A stretch of 64,000 bases of DNA from Lentisphaerota bacterium (GTDB taxonomy: Bacteria > Verrucomicrobiota > Lentisphaeria > Oligosphaerales > JABHEG01): assembly GCA_018676675.1 (NCBI GenBank), contig JABHEG010000146.1, positions 1 to 64,000 on the forward strand, read 5' to 3'. The position numbers and the translations under genes were made by a program. Numbering within the stretch: the first letter of the stretch is position 1; every line of letters begins with the position of its first letter. The notes under the pieces were generated by a model. It was not told where the DNA came from, ran no database searches, and saw only the letters and a program-made list of their open reading frames with translations. This document shows, piece after piece, positions 45,313 to 54,649 of this stretch.

Positions 45313-46752
45313 TCAATACGCCGCCGGCTTGGGCTTGTCGCGGCAGAGGGAATCCTGCTCCGCATGCCACGCGTCCAGTTCTGCGCGCATCTCTCTGATC
45401 TGCGCCGCAAAGAGGGGGTCTTCCGCGCGGTTGACGGCTTCCCAGGGATCCTGGCCGAGATCATAGAACTCATAGTGCACGGTTCCGTTCCGGGCTGCTC
45501 TCATGAGCTTGTGCCGGTCTCGCACAATCATGGATTCGTCGTTGGCCTTCCAGAGGACCGTGTTGTCCCAGCCGTCTCCCTGTCCCCCGACCAAAGGTGT
45601 CAGGTCACGGGCGTCCGTATCAGGAGGGACGGCTGCGCCGGCCGCGACGAGGCACGTACGGAAGAGGTCCATGCCGCTTACGTTGCGGCTGCAGCGCCGG
45701 CCTCGCTGCTTGTTACGCGGGTCGCGAATGATCAGGGGCACGTGGGTTGAGCCTTCGTAGCCTCCTCCTCCCTTGAAGAACCGCCGGAATTGCCCCATGT
45801 AGTCGCCGTGGTCGGCCGTGAAGATGACGATCGTGTTGTCCCACAGTCCTTCCTGTTTCAGCGCCTCAAAGAGTCGGCCCAGGTAATGGTCGATCATCGC
45901 GATGTAGCCGTAGTAGGCGGAGAAGACATCGCGGTAGTCGGTCTCGGACCAGCCGTCACGCTCGCGCAGGTCGCGGAATCGGTTGATCATGATCGGCTTG
46001 TCGCCGACGGGATTGCTGAAGCCGGGTGGAAGCGGCAACTCATCAGGTGGGTAAAGGCGCTCCCAACGGCCGGGGCACAGCATGGGTTGATGGGGGCCGT
46101 AGAACGAGGTGTTGAGGAAGAATGGCTTCCTCTTGTCGCGTTCATTGCGGACGTAGTTAATCGACTCGCGTACTGCCCACGGGACCTCATGGTCTTCCTC
46201 GGTAACGATGTTGCTGCCCAGAATAAACCGCTTCTGATCGCGATCGGGGAAACAGGCCTCGTCTTCCGTAAATCGGCGTACCACACCTTCGGGATCGTCC
46301 TTGAACGGGCCTGTTTGCAGGTACTTCACGTACGCGGAGTCCGCGGCTTCCTCCCTGGAGTAGTTCGTGTAGGGGGCGTCGTGGCGCAGGCAGTAGCGGA
46401 ATCCGAACCTGCGGCTCATTGGCTTCAGGTGCAGTTTTCCTACCAGAGCCGTATCGTAGCCGGCATCGGCCAGCAGTTCCGGCAGAACCGGGATGTCCGG
46501 GGGCCACAGGTCAATTTGGTTCGTCAGTTGTCCGTGGGCATCGGAATGGAGCCCCGTGAAGAGCGACGCCCGGGATGGGCCACACGCCATCGTCCCGCAA
46601 TAGGCGTTTGAGAAGAGCACGCCGTCGTCCGCCAATCGGTCCAGGTTCGGCGTTTCCACCACGGGGTGCCCCAGCGTGCCCAGGACGTCGTGGCGGAATT
46701 GGTCTGCCAGGATCATGACCACGTTCGGCCGTCTGTCTGCGATGGGACGCAT
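45313..46752 (-). CDS. Sulfatase (S1 family), cytoplasmic type
   Basis: This encodes 479 aa with no signal peptide. AGGAAGGA lies before the ATG at 46752. MILADQFRHDVLGTLGHP supplies metal ligands, the modification motif is C57-G-P-S-R, and FTADHGDYMGQF carries the later Asp-His pair. The length and motifs fit a compact glycan sulfatase acting inside the cell. It is 42 bp from the UroD-like gene and 34 bp from the TIM-barrel gene, all in one leftward operon. Like the three other sulfatases it needs a formylglycine-generating partner that is not in the window. Confidence 0.92.
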   Translation of the reverse strand: MRPIADRRPNVVMILADQFRHDVLGTLGHPVVETPNLDRLADDGVLFSNAYCGTMACGPSRASLFTGLHSDAHGQLTNQIDLWPPDIPVLPELLADAGYDTALVGKLHLKPMSRRFGFRYCLRHDAPYTNYSREEAADSAYVKYLQTGPFKDDPEGVVRRFTEDEACFPDRDQKRFILGSNIVTEEDHEVPWAVRESINYVRNERDKRKPFFLNTSFYGPHQPMLCPGRWERLYPPDELPLPPGFSNPVGDKPIMINRFRDLRERDGWSETDYRDVFSAYYGYIAMIDHYLGRLFEALKQEGLWDNTIVIFTADHGDYMGQFRRFFKGGGGYEGSTHVPLIIRDPRNKQRGRRCSRNVSGMDLFRTCLVAAGAAVPPDTDARDLTPLVGGQGDGWDNTVLWKANDESMIVRDRHKLMRAARNGTVHYEFYDLGQDPWEAVNRAEDPLFAAQIREMRAELDAWHAEQDSLCRDKPKPAAY

Positions 46753-46786
46753 CCCGTGTCCTTCCTGAGCGTGTTCGGTGCGGCGA

Positions 46787-48904
46787 CTAACGTTCTGAGC
46801 CGATGTACACGTGTACGGCCAATGGCGCGAAGTGGTCTCTGATCACACCGTCAGCAAGCGACAACGAGCGGTCTTCGAACTGCACCCGCAACGTGTCAGC
46901 CTTCACGTCGCCGAGAGGAATAACCGCGTCGTGAGCACGGTCCGCCGGATTGACGGCAATCACGCACACCCGCCCGTCGGTTCGCTTCAGACTCACATGC
47001 ACGGCATCCTCTCCTTCGACCGGGACAGCCTTCTCCCACGTGTTCGGCCTGAGGAGGAACGGTTCAAGCTCGGCGACTTCGGTGTTCACCGCTCTCATCA
47101 TATCCCACAGCGGTGGATTTCCTTCGGGGATGTACCAGCCCGGATCCCGGAACGAGTACCACATGAGACCTCGGGCGCCGTGGGTCAGCGCCAGATAGGT
47201 CATGCAGCGGTGCTGCGCCGGAGTCACGTTCGGCTTCTTGGGCCAGGGCCAGATCTGACCGATGAACCAGAACGGCACGCGCGGCATCACGTGTTGCGCA
47301 CGTTCCAGGCTGACGGCAATCTGTGTGATGGGCGCACGCCCGATCGGGTAGACATCCAGACTCATGTAGTCGGTCTGGTGCCCGTAGCGTCCGTAGGTTG
47401 TGGGTCGACAGAGGCAGGTGTAGGCCGGCCGTTCCGGATCATTTGCCCGGATGTAGGCGTAGGACCGTGCCATCTCTTCGAGTGGAACGAGCCGCCCGTC
47501 CGGTTCGTCTTGGATCATCCAGGCCAGTACACCCGGATGGGCTCGAATGCCCTCGAACTGACGTCGCCACTCGCTTCCGTTGGGGCGACCGGACCAGTAG
47601 AGAGCGACACAGCTCTTCAGACCGGCAGCGGCGGCTTGTTCGACGCTGCCGTTGCACCAGCTCTGTGCGCGTTCCTTTGTGGGCGGAACCCCCGCGCTTG
47701 TCTGCACACAGTTGAAGCCATGCGCCGCGACCAGGGCGTAGTCTTCAGGGGAAACATGATAGAGTCCGCGAGGGAAGAAGGGCTTGCCATTGCAGAGGAC
47801 TCCATCGTCCGCGGTCATCTGCTTCGGGCGCGGCACGAGAACCCAGATGCCTTCCCGGCGCAGACTCGTTCGTCGGTCAGTTGCACCGATGGCGGAAACA
47901 GCCCAGGCGTACTCGCCGGGCTGTAGCGCCCCACTCAGATTCAGCACCACTTCACAGGCGCGCTTGGGGTCCACGGTTTCTTCCTGTACGACATTCCCGT
48001 TGGGGCCACGCACGCTGAACGCCAGGCGCAGATGATTCTCCGCTAATGGGACGTGCAGCCGGACCTTGATATCGGGGGCCGGATCTCGTCCCACCTGCCA
48101 TGCGACCGCAGAGGTGCTTGTGCCGAATAGCGGCGCCAGCAACCCGGTCGGTGACTCGGACACATAGGGAACAACATCACCGGCGAACGAGATGGTGAAG
48201 TCTTCGAACAGCTGCCCCGGGATCCGAGCCGCCTCGGCGCGCCAGAGAGCGTTGTCCGCTCCGGTCGGGACATCCACTGTCACGGTCTGTTCGAAGGTCC
48301 CCAGCGTGCTGAGTTTCGCGGCTTCAGCGCCACCGGGCAGGAAGATCTTTGCGGACGCCACTTCACCGACTCCCTCACCCTCGAGCTTCACCTGGAATCG
48401 ACGGGCGCCTTCCGGGACGAAGAAGTAGATGGGAGCTGCTCTGCGAATGCAGTGGAATGGGGTTCCACCGATCTCAGCCGGGAAGGCCAGGCGGCCATTC
48501 AAACACCGCAGCGTGTAGGCATTGCGCCGAGCATCCACCACGAGTCGGCGCACTGTTCGCGGGGTGACGGAAAACGCGATCTCCACCGTCTCACCCGGCG
48601 GCACGGTACGCGTCTCCGGTTCGGCGCTCGCGGCGTCAGCAGGCAGGAGTTTGAGCGTGAGAGGCGAGCCGTAGCGACCAATCTTCACGCATGTGGCCGC
48701 GAGTCGGATCACATCGGCATCTCCCGCGTAGACCAATGCCTCGGTGCGAAACCGGACGTGGTTCTGGGCAATTCCTGAAGGCGGTGGCGGTGGTGTGGCC
48801 CCGCCGAGAGCGGTGTAGCCCTGCTCAAGGAGTGTGTCAGCCCGTCCCACGGTCATGACTGCCAGGATGCCCATCACTCGGGCTGTATTCCGTCCGATCA
48901 TCAT
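46787..48904 (-). CDS. Secreted TIM-barrel hydrolase with shared N-terminal module
   Basis: This encodes 705 aa. Two adjacent ATGs (48904, 48901) follow GGAG; the leader ends near VGRAD. Residues about 45-255 are the same module as the C-terminal part of the 38695-40704 product (VYAGDADVIRL, PIYFFVPEGARRF, LFEDFTISF). A linking Ig-like domain is followed by a TIM barrel starting LCNGKPFFPRGLY, with WMIQDEPDG (probable catalytic Glu), MSLDVYPIG and HGARGLMWYSF, and a final sandwich ending FAPLAVHVYIG. It is a paralogue of the 26688-29213 product. It starts 13 bp after the lyase-propeller gene stop, so translation is probably coupled. Confidence 0.82.
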   Translation of the reverse strand: MMIGRNTARVMGILAVMTVGRADTLLEQGYTALGGATPPPPPSGIAQNHVRFRTEALVYAGDADVIRLAATCVKIGRYGSPLTLKLLPADAASAEPETRTVPPGETVEIAFSVTPRTVRRLVVDARRNAYTLRCLNGRLAFPAEIGGTPFHCIRRAAPIYFFVPEGARRFQVKLEGEGVGEVASAKIFLPGGAEAAKLSTLGTFEQTVTVDVPTGADNALWRAEAARIPGQLFEDFTISFAGDVVPYVSESPTGLLAPLFGTSTSAVAWQVGRDPAPDIKVRLHVPLAENHLRLAFSVRGPNGNVVQEETVDPKRACEVVLNLSGALQPGEYAWAVSAIGATDRRTSLRREGIWVLVPRPKQMTADDGVLCNGKPFFPRGLYHVSPEDYALVAAHGFNCVQTSAGVPPTKERAQSWCNGSVEQAAAAGLKSCVALYWSGRPNGSEWRRQFEGIRAHPGVLAWMIQDEPDGRLVPLEEMARSYAYIRANDPERPAYTCLCRPTTYGRYGHQTDYMSLDVYPIGRAPITQIAVSLERAQHVMPRVPFWFIGQIWPWPKKPNVTPAQHRCMTYLALTHGARGLMWYSFRDPGWYIPEGNPPLWDMMRAVNTEVAELEPFLLRPNTWEKAVPVEGEDAVHVSLKRTDGRVCVIAVNPADRAHDAVIPLGDVKADTLRVQFEDRSLSLADGVIRDHFAPLAVHVYIGSER

Positions 48905-48917
48905 TGTTCTCCGCTCA

Positions 48918-51900
48918 CTATTGAGGCAGAAACCGCAGCCACCCATCCTGGGTACCGACCGGAATGACGGCTGGGGCAACCCGGTGCTCGCCGGGACGAA
49001 GGAACGCTGTGGCCTCTGCTCCCAGTTCCTGCATGCCAATCAGCGGACCGCTGGGCCCGACGACGAACACGCGGCCCGACGGGCACAGCGCGAGCACGGA
49101 GCCGTCCAGGCGGGGCCAGAGGAACTGGGCATCGTCGCCGAGATAGCACCACCAACGTCGTTCACCGGAGGCCGCGTTGAACGCGTGGAGGTAGCCGCAG
49201 ACCGATGCGCACAGGATCTGGCGTTCGCCATCGTGTTCACGCACTGCGAGCCCGTACGGAGCCCCGCCGACCTCGGCCTGCCAGAGAATCTCTCTTTCCC
49301 CGCTGCACACCATGAGTTGCCTGTTGTTGATGTCCCGGGCCACGACGATCTCTCGCGTACCATCGCCGTCGACGTCCCACAGGCGCAGGTCCCGGATGCG
49401 CTGTGACTCCAGTCGAGGAGCCTTCAGGCGCCCGATCTCTTTGCCGTCGGCACCGAACACGATCAACGGCCCCTCAAGGGTTGGGCCACGGGCGCCTCCG
49501 AACAGCGCGAATGTCCCCAGGTATGTCGTCGGGGTCATGGCATTGTAGATGCCGTACTTGATTACCTGCTTCCAGATCTGTTCGCCGGCCGCTGTGAACG
49601 CGTAAATTCGGCGGTCACCATTGGAGAGCAAGATTTCCTCTTCACCGTCCCCGTCGATGTCCGCGGACGAGATTTCGTGAATGCGGCTTCGCTTGTCACT
49701 CCAATGCGAGAACGACGCTTTCTCGTAGGGGATGGTTACGCTCCAGAGAGGCCTTCCCGACGCGTCGAAGCGGGAGATCGTTCCGTTGTCTTCTCCCACG
49801 AGAAGATGGTCACCGAGAACATGAAGCGACAGTACCCAGCTCGTCGTTTGTGCCTGCCACCGGGGGGTGCCATCGAGTCCGAAGACAGCGACGCGGCCGT
49901 TCTCAGTTCCGGCTGCGAGGCAATCCGTGCCCGTCGTCACCGCGGTGACTGCGGAGTCCGCGATTCTGATCCGTCGCCAGGGCAGATCTGCTTGCGCTGC
50001 AGAAGGCAGCCACGGCAGTGTCGTTGGCGGTTCCGTCAGGTTGGATTCAGTGGTCGGTATGGGACGGAGCCCGTCTTCGGTCAAGCTTACGTTGATCGCG
50101 CTCGTTTTCCCCGCTATGTGCCAGCCTTCGGTCGTCCGTGCGAGCTGAAAGGTCCGCTTCTCCGGGTCTTGGTTGACGTGGAGAAGGGCAGCTATCTCGA
50201 CGATGTCTCCGGCTTGTACCTGGGTACGGACAATCTCCCTGCGGTCTTTCGCCCCGTGCGTGTTGGCGACGGGCGGGCCTATGCTCTGGAGGTGGAGGCA
50301 GTCGGTCTCGTTCCGGCTGACCACGCCGTCCGGCAGCGGCGTATTGTCCATGCTGCGGAAATGCCAGTTTCGTTCGACGAACGCCTCTCCGGGCTTGCGC
50401 GCGATGGCTCGATCCACCACCAGTGTCCAGGCGTGGCGCTTGCGCAGGACGTGGCGGTGCCAGTCGATCTCCCCGATTCCCTCCAGCGCAGTCCCAAGGG
50501 CGGCGTGTTGCTCGTCCAGCTGGGTTGCATAGAGCAGCCGCGCGACCCGATGGATCGCGCCGGGGCCTTGCCCGTCAAGCGCAAAGAAGAGGCCGTTCTG
50601 CTGCCGCAGGGTTGATGCCGTTGGGCCGGCATTGGTCCATTGCTGCCGAAACCACCGGTAGCCGTGGTCGCTGTAGTTCGTGATGCAGTTTGCGTCCTGA
50701 AAGGAGTGACCGCCACCGCACAGGCCGTCGACCATGAGGAAGAAATCGTCGGGGGTGAACCCGTCCCGGATTGTGGCCTTGTCGAAACACGCCTCGACCG
50801 GTGTGGTGAACCGGAAGTGTCCGCCCTTCCCGCGACCTTGCTTGACGGTGTCATACCACAGCGGCTCCAGCGGCGCGACATGGACACCAATCAGGTTCTG
50901 GCGGACCTGAGGCTCGGTGAAGCCGCAGAACGACCGTAGATTCTCTCCGAGTACCGACGCATTGCGCATCCTCGCACAATCCGTGATGAAGGACGCGCTT
51001 CCGCCGCTGGCCATATGGGCGAGGTAGGTTGGGTCATTGGTCACCACGGACACCGCGGTCAGGTAAGTCGCGTGCGCCCCGACGGGGTAAATCATGATGC
51101 AGCGCTCAGCTGCCTCGCGCAGCGCTCGGCTCGTGAAGTACTCGTCCCTGCCTGCGGCACACGCGTACATGAGGCCGGCCAGGAGCGAGGCGCCGAACTG
51201 GTGATATTCGTTGTCTTCAGCCGGCTTGGACGAGACCATGAGCGGCGCGAAAACGTTGTCTGCCATGATCATCCAGCGAGTGGCTTCCTCCACCCCGTAG
51301 CGCCGGTGGAAGTAGCGTCCCAGCCAGTACCCGTCGAGAGCCCGACCGAGAGGGTGGTTGCTGTACAGGAGCCACCGGGCTGAACGGAACTGACGTGGTC
51401 CCTCCCGCGAGCACCCGAGCAGGAGGAATTTCTCATCGATGGATCGACGTTCTTCCCTGCTGAAGAACGGGTGGTCGGCCAGCAGGTCCCAGGGCACGAG
51501 AACGGCGTCGATCACGCTGTGGCTCGATGGGAGTCGCCCCTCGTGGTACTTCTCCCACTCGAACACATTGTGCTCAAAATAGTAGAGCAGTTCGCGCCTG
51601 AAATGCTCCAGGTATCCCTCGTCGCCGGTTCGCAGATAGCCCATCGCCGCCTTGCCCATCTGCTCAAGATAGGTCCAGCTCCCCAATGGGCCGATGTGGT
51701 CCCAGATGCTCGGATCAGCGCTCTTGTACTTCGATGTCCAATCCCTGATTCTCTCGGCGTTCTCACCAAGCTTAACGATGTTCGTGTACTCGAGGCGCGG
51801 TTTGCAGCGACGGACGAGCTCGGTTGCGGAATGGGCAGCAGTGGCGATGTCCTCGGGGTAACTCCCTCCGACCATGAGTACGTGTGCCCCGGTCCCAAAG

Positions 51901-52844
51901 GGGTCGCGAATCGTCCGGATGACATGGCCCCCTCTGCCGGGCCACGCGTAGTCGGTGAAATCGTAGCCCGTGAGGTACAGCTTGCGCCCAAGCTCACTTT
52001 CGGTCAGGTTCCCCAGGACCAGTATCGGGCCTTTGCCGAGGGCTCTAACGTCCACGTCATCCTTCACCATTGCGGGACGGTGTCCCGTGCGTTTCTCCAC
52101 CGCGTCCGCAAGGGCCGCAGCCGCCTGTCGGAGCCTGGGATCCGCGGGGCAGCTGATGGCGCAGTCCGGAGACGCAAGGTCAAGCACCAATGGCGCCAGC
52201 GGCGTCAACGGCAAGCTCTTTTCCGCGGGAGGCGTCTCAGGTAAGGGCTTGAGTCTCTCGTCTATTCCCGGCTCCGGTACCGGTTCCGGTGCCGGCCCCA
52301 GATAGTTCACGGTGATGTCGTCAAACCACATGGTGTCGGTGTGGGCCCGGTTGCCGTTCGCGGGGTTGAGGCGGAGCTCGCACTGCGTGGATGTCGGGCT
52401 GGTGACAAAGGTCTGTGTCGTCGTGCGCCATTGGCCCAGGGTTGGCTTCTTCATGAAAGGAAAGTAGAAATAGACGAGCCGTGTCTTTGCGTCGCGTTTG
52501 GCATCGTAGGCGATCACGGTCAGGCCGCCGTTGCGTGAGCCCTTGCTCCGGGCGGAGAAGGTGACCCTATACTGGGAGTCGGGCGCGACTGGGAAACGGG
52601 TCAGGACCGAAACGTATGCCGTGTCGCTGCCATCAGAAATCTTGAAACACGCTTTTCCCCCATGTTGCTGCTCTTGATCGATGGTCCCGACCTGGTCCGA
52701 ACGCCACCGTTCCCGCCCTTCCTCGAAGTCTTCCGTGAAGACAAGGTCGGGGGCCGTCTCGGGCTTGGAGTCCACACCACGTGCCGTCATGGTGCCCAGG
52801 AGGAGCACCATTGCTGCGGGGAAGAGGCTGCACAGGATTTTCAC
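48918..52844 (-). CDS. Secreted lyase-like toroid fused to PQQ/FG-GAP beta-propeller
   Basis: This encodes 1308 aa. I chose a GTG at 52844 because it begins a compact signal peptide (VKILCSLFPAAMVLLLG); an in-frame ATG at 52907 is the alternative. Residues about 30-190 are a CBM-type sandwich ending in a Pro/Glu-rich linker; 225-370 resemble a GH20b-type domain (DAVEKRTGHRP); 370-950 combine an alpha/alpha toroid and beta-sandwich of the heparinase/chondroitin lyase type (GGGHSFQDANCITNYSDHG). Residues 950-1305 form a propeller with AAGTENGRVAVFG repeats and two calcium-type loops, DIDGDGEEE and DVDGDGTRE. Lyase plus propeller in one chain is unusual. It heads the five-gene operon. Confidence 0.78.
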   Translation of the reverse strand: MKILCSLFPAAMVLLLGTMTARGVDSKPETAPDLVFTEDFEEGRERWRSDQVGTIDQEQQHGGKACFKISDGSDTAYVSVLTRFPVAPDSQYRVTFSARSKGSRNGGLTVIAYDAKRDAKTRLVYFYFPFMKKPTLGQWRTTTQTFVTSPTSTQCELRLNPANGNRAHTDTMWFDDITVNYLGPAPEPVPEPGIDERLKPLPETPPAEKSLPLTPLAPLVLDLASPDCAISCPADPRLRQAAAALADAVEKRTGHRPAMVKDDVDVRALGKGPILVLGNLTESELGRKLYLTGYDFTDYAWPGRGGHVIRTIRDPFGTGAHVLMVGGSYPEDIATAAHSATELVRRCKPRLEYTNIVKLGENAERIRDWTSKYKSADPSIWDHIGPLGSWTYLEQMGKAAMGYLRTGDEGYLEHFRRELLYYFEHNVFEWEKYHEGRLPSSHSVIDAVLVPWDLLADHPFFSREERRSIDEKFLLLGCSREGPRQFRSARWLLYSNHPLGRALDGYWLGRYFHRRYGVEEATRWMIMADNVFAPLMVSSKPAEDNEYHQFGASLLAGLMYACAAGRDEYFTSRALREAAERCIMIYPVGAHATYLTAVSVVTNDPTYLAHMASGGSASFITDCARMRNASVLGENLRSFCGFTEPQVRQNLIGVHVAPLEPLWYDTVKQGRGKGGHFRFTTPVEACFDKATIRDGFTPDDFFLMVDGLCGGGHSFQDANCITNYSDHGYRWFRQQWTNAGPTASTLRQQNGLFFALDGQGPGAIHRVARLLYATQLDEQHAALGTALEGIGEIDWHRHVLRKRHAWTLVVDRAIARKPGEAFVERNWHFRSMDNTPLPDGVVSRNETDCLHLQSIGPPVANTHGAKDRREIVRTQVQAGDIVEIAALLHVNQDPEKRTFQLARTTEGWHIAGKTSAINVSLTEDGLRPIPTTESNLTEPPTTLPWLPSAAQADLPWRRIRIADSAVTAVTTGTDCLAAGTENGRVAVFGLDGTPRWQAQTTSWVLSLHVLGDHLLVGEDNGTISRFDASGRPLWSVTIPYEKASFSHWSDKRSRIHEISSADIDGDGEEEILLSNGDRRIYAFTAAGEQIWKQVIKYGIYNAMTPTTYLGTFALFGGARGPTLEGPLIVFGADGKEIGRLKAPRLESQRIRDLRLWDVDGDGTREIVVARDINNRQLMVCSGEREILWQAEVGGAPYGLAVREHDGERQILCASVCGYLHAFNAASGERRWWCYLGDDAQFLWPRLDGSVLALCPSGRVFVVGPSGPLIGMQELGAEATAFLRPGEHRVAPAVIPVGTQDGWLRFLPQ

Positions 52845-53249
52845 GTCAATACCCCACTGTTTGTCCGGGTCAGGATTCACTTCCCTGCAATGTAGTCCGG
52901 GTCTCATGGGCTTTCTGCCCGGGGAATGCTGGGCACAGGGCTGTTCGGTTCTGACGGACAGAGGCGTTCTCTTGCTTGTATCGCGCACCGCCCCGGGGCG
53001 CGTCTGGTCTCGGTCGGGGGTCGCCCGAGGTACTCCGGGCTCTCCCAGTGCTCAGAATGAAGCAGCCCTGTTGAACGGGCTTGCGAGCGGGTCTCCGCTG
53101 CCCTATCGTGCTCCACACGCCCGAGGCAAATCCATGAGAAGGGCAGAGCCGCCCTGGGCGAACTAGATACGCTAGATACGAATGCCGAAAGCAGGCACTT
53201 GGATGTGCGGTCTGGGATCTTGACGTTCGGCATCTACAGGGAAGAAACC
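52845..53249. other. Divergent intergenic region with tandem 9-mer
   Basis: The region separates the leftward five-gene operon from the rightward radical-SAM operon and should hold both promoters. A perfect tandem duplication CTAGATACG-CTAGATACG lies at 53163-53180, about 70 bp before the ATG at 53250, and could be a regulator site. Apart from that I see no clear promoter or gene. Confidence 0.45.
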
Positions 53250-54575
53250 ATGTACGAGTCCTTTGCTCCACCCCGGATTTATGTCTGCAACGATATCGCG
53301 GAGGACCCCGATGCGCATGAACGCACCCAACGAATCATCGCTGCCTATCCAGACAGCGACATTGTGCGTTTCGACCAGCAGGACGTCGGTGACCTGATCG
53401 CGTGCCATGGCCTGGCGGCCAAGCGTCCAAGGATGGGCGTGAAGGACGTCGGGCCGCCTTCGCTTTTCCTGACGGTGTCGCGGTTCACCGGGCCTGACGA
53501 GAGCGCACCCGAGGTGGCAGCTGTCTGCCGGGACGTTCCCGACGCAGACCGGCGGATGGTGATGTTTCTCCTTGGGCTGTACCCGTGGCACGGTGTGTGG
53601 CTGGGAGGCATGAAGCACGAAGGCCGCAGCGAGATGGGGTCCGACATGGTCTGCCGGCCGGCGTGGCGCCTGAACACGATGCTCGGCTGTCCACACCACT
53701 GCGTCTACTGCAGGTTCGGTGAGCTGATCCCGATGTACGTCAACATGGGAGAGTACTGCCGGCGGCTGACTGAGCTAATGGCGGCCAATCCCTGGCAAAC
53801 GACCTATCTCTACGACGACGCGTCTGAAGCGCTCTTCCCGGAGCCTGCCCTCGGAGCGATCGAGGCGATGATCGGCTCCTGCAAGCAGTTCCCGGACCGG
53901 CACCTGGTCATCCATACCAAGAGCGCCAATGTCGACTTCCTGCGCGACATCGACCACCAGGGACGCTGCACCATGACCTGGAGCCTGACGTCAAGCCTGC
54001 AGAGCCGTGAAGTCGAGGCATTCTCAGCCACCATGGAAGAACGCATCGAAGCCGCGCGTAAGTGCGCATCCTGGGGGTACCCGGTGCGGGTCAAGTTCAA
54101 ACCGATTGTGCCGTTCACGGGCTGGCGAGATCATGCCCGGGAGATGATTCGCGAGTTGATGTCGGTGGAGCTCGACAACATCAGCCTGTTCACGATCGCC
54201 TGGATGGATGTCGACGAACTCAAAGCCTGCTTTCCCGTGGACCTTCTGGATCAAGACTTCCTTCGCGCGGCTGAAGAAGCCAAGGAGGACATGAAGAACC
54301 GCTCGGTGCGGCCATATCCGCACCACGTGCGGGCGGAGATCTACCGGTTCTATGTCGAGCAGATCCGTGCGCTCAACGCCGATGTGCCCATCACGCTCTG
54401 CACCGAAGCGCTTGATATGTGGGAGGAGATGGCCCCGCTGACCGGGCAGAAGCCCAGGACGTTCGTGTGTGGCTGCGGCCCCATGACGGCTCCCGGTTTG
54501 AGATGCCTGTCAGCCGATCCCTGGCGCGATGTGAAACCTGTGTCCGTCTGGGACGAACCCCCTGACAAGGAGTGA
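53250..54575 (+). CDS. Radical SAM protein of the spore photoproduct lyase-like family
   Basis: This encodes 441 aa, with AGGGAAG before the ATG at 53250 and no signal peptide. The cluster motif is C147-x3-C151-x2-C154 (LGCPHHCVYC). Downstream blocks YLYDDASEALFPEP, LVIHTKSANVDFL, MTWSLTSS and VRVKFKPIVPFTGW follow the order of the SPL/DNA-photolyase-like (SplB) group. An extra cysteine cluster near the C-terminus (FVCGCGPMTAPGLRC) is not part of the SPL core. SPL repairs thymine dimers in spores, but here the gene starts an operon of glycan enzymes, so another radical reaction on a sugar or protein is possible. The reaction is not determinable from sequence. Confidence 0.85.
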   Translation: MYESFAPPRIYVCNDIAEDPDAHERTQRIIAAYPDSDIVRFDQQDVGDLIACHGLAAKRPRMGVKDVGPPSLFLTVSRFTGPDESAPEVAAVCRDVPDADRRMVMFLLGLYPWHGVWLGGMKHEGRSEMGSDMVCRPAWRLNTMLGCPHHCVYCRFGELIPMYVNMGEYCRRLTELMAANPWQTTYLYDDASEALFPEPALGAIEAMIGSCKQFPDRHLVIHTKSANVDFLRDIDHQGRCTMTWSLTSSLQSREVEAFSATMEERIEAARKCASWGYPVRVKFKPIVPFTGWRDHAREMIRELMSVELDNISLFTIAWMDVDELKACFPVDLLDQDFLRAAEEAKEDMKNRSVRPYPHHVRAEIYRFYVEQIRALNADVPITLCTEALDMWEEMAPLTGQKPRTFVCGCGPMTAPGLRCLSADPWRDVKPVSVWDEPPDKE

Positions 54576-54649
54576 CCGTGACGCGTGCTTCGGACATCGC
54601 CTGAAGCCGCTGTCTCAATGCGCCGCAATTGCGGAAAAAGGGAGCAACC

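Noticed and set aside
46811..47926. 371-codon plus-strand open frame
   Set aside because: It is antisense to the TIM-barrel hydrolase gene at 46787-48904.
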